DNA from: Dromaius novaehollandiae
Taxonomy: Eukaryota > Chordata > Aves > Casuariiformes > Dromaiidae
Direction of reading: 5' to 3'
Length of the DNA stretch: 64,000 nt
Assembly (NCBI RefSeq): GCF_036370855.1
Contig: NC_088111.1
Location: 19,193,501 to 19,257,500 of the forward strand
Within the stretch, counting starts at the first letter, position 1. Each line of letters opens with the position of its first letter. The notes under the pieces were generated by a model. That model saw nothing but the letters and a program-made list of their open reading frames with translations. It did not search any database and was not told where the DNA came from. Below are positions 63,919 to 64,000 of the stretch, in pieces. The position numbers and the translations under genes are program-made.

Positions 63919-64000
63919 CTGTGCAGAATAAGAACCACGTGTTAGTACAGGGTTGTCTGGCAGTTGGGGACGGGGTAGTTCCCCAGTGCAACTGCAGTGC
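63919..64000 (-). other. MPG: MPG last intron, partial
   Basis: 82 bp of the intron preceding the last MPG exon, ending at the window edge. An open frame reads through it but stops matching the family exactly at the splice acceptor. Confidence 0.85.

Overview
This is a single-copy vertebrate nuclear window carrying the NPRL3 flank of an alpha-globin locus. Large introns with consensus GT-AG splice sites, an embryonic alpha-type globin first exon of avian pi/zeta type, and repeats that are almost all CR1 LINE fragments point to a bird. Exon 1 of the globin differs from what I remember of chicken pi-globin, so I would guess a non-galliform bird, with low certainty. I see no prokaryotic, plasmid, phage or CRISPR content.

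Layout, left to right: (1) 1-1493, minus strand: intron 1 (partial) and exon 1 of the embryonic alpha-like globin HBZ (avian pi), followed outward by a textbook erythroid promoter at about 1494-1664. (2) 1665-7240: intergenic DNA, ending in a G-rich hierarchical minisatellite (about 6600-7270). (3) 7240-7563: CpG-island promoter. (4) 7564-60927, plus strand: the complete NPRL3 coding sequence in 13 exons, giving a 569-residue protein; every junction was placed by reading frame and splice sites. A further in-phase 39-nt exon (16045-16083) may be an alternative cassette exon. (5) 60928-63390: the convergent NPRL3/MPG gap. (6) 63524-63918, minus strand: the last coding exon of the DNA glycosylase gene MPG, whose other exons lie beyond the right edge.

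The order globin / NPRL3 (divergent) / MPG (convergent with NPRL3) is the conserved MPG-NPRL3-HBZ-HBA synteny of jawed vertebrates. NPRL3 encodes a GATOR1 subunit that restrains mTORC1. Its introns are known in mammals to house the remote alpha-globin enhancers. Consistent with this, the intron between coding exons 4 and 5 holds a perfect NF-E2 site (26078-26087) flanked by GATA and CACCC motifs, about 24.6 kb upstream of the globin start. I propose it as the orthologue of the alpha-globin major regulatory element (human HS-40/MCS-R2). The housekeeping gene therefore probably also carries the switch for the globin gene at the left edge.

I did not find an undescribed multi-gene system. The observations most worth following are the candidate enhancer, the 39-nt cassette exon, the two different minisatellites bracketing NPRL3 exon 1 (one carrying five evenly spaced CACGTG E-boxes), and the absence of a canonical poly(A) signal after NPRL3. 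Seven CR1 fragments of differing age lie in the introns; none is intact.
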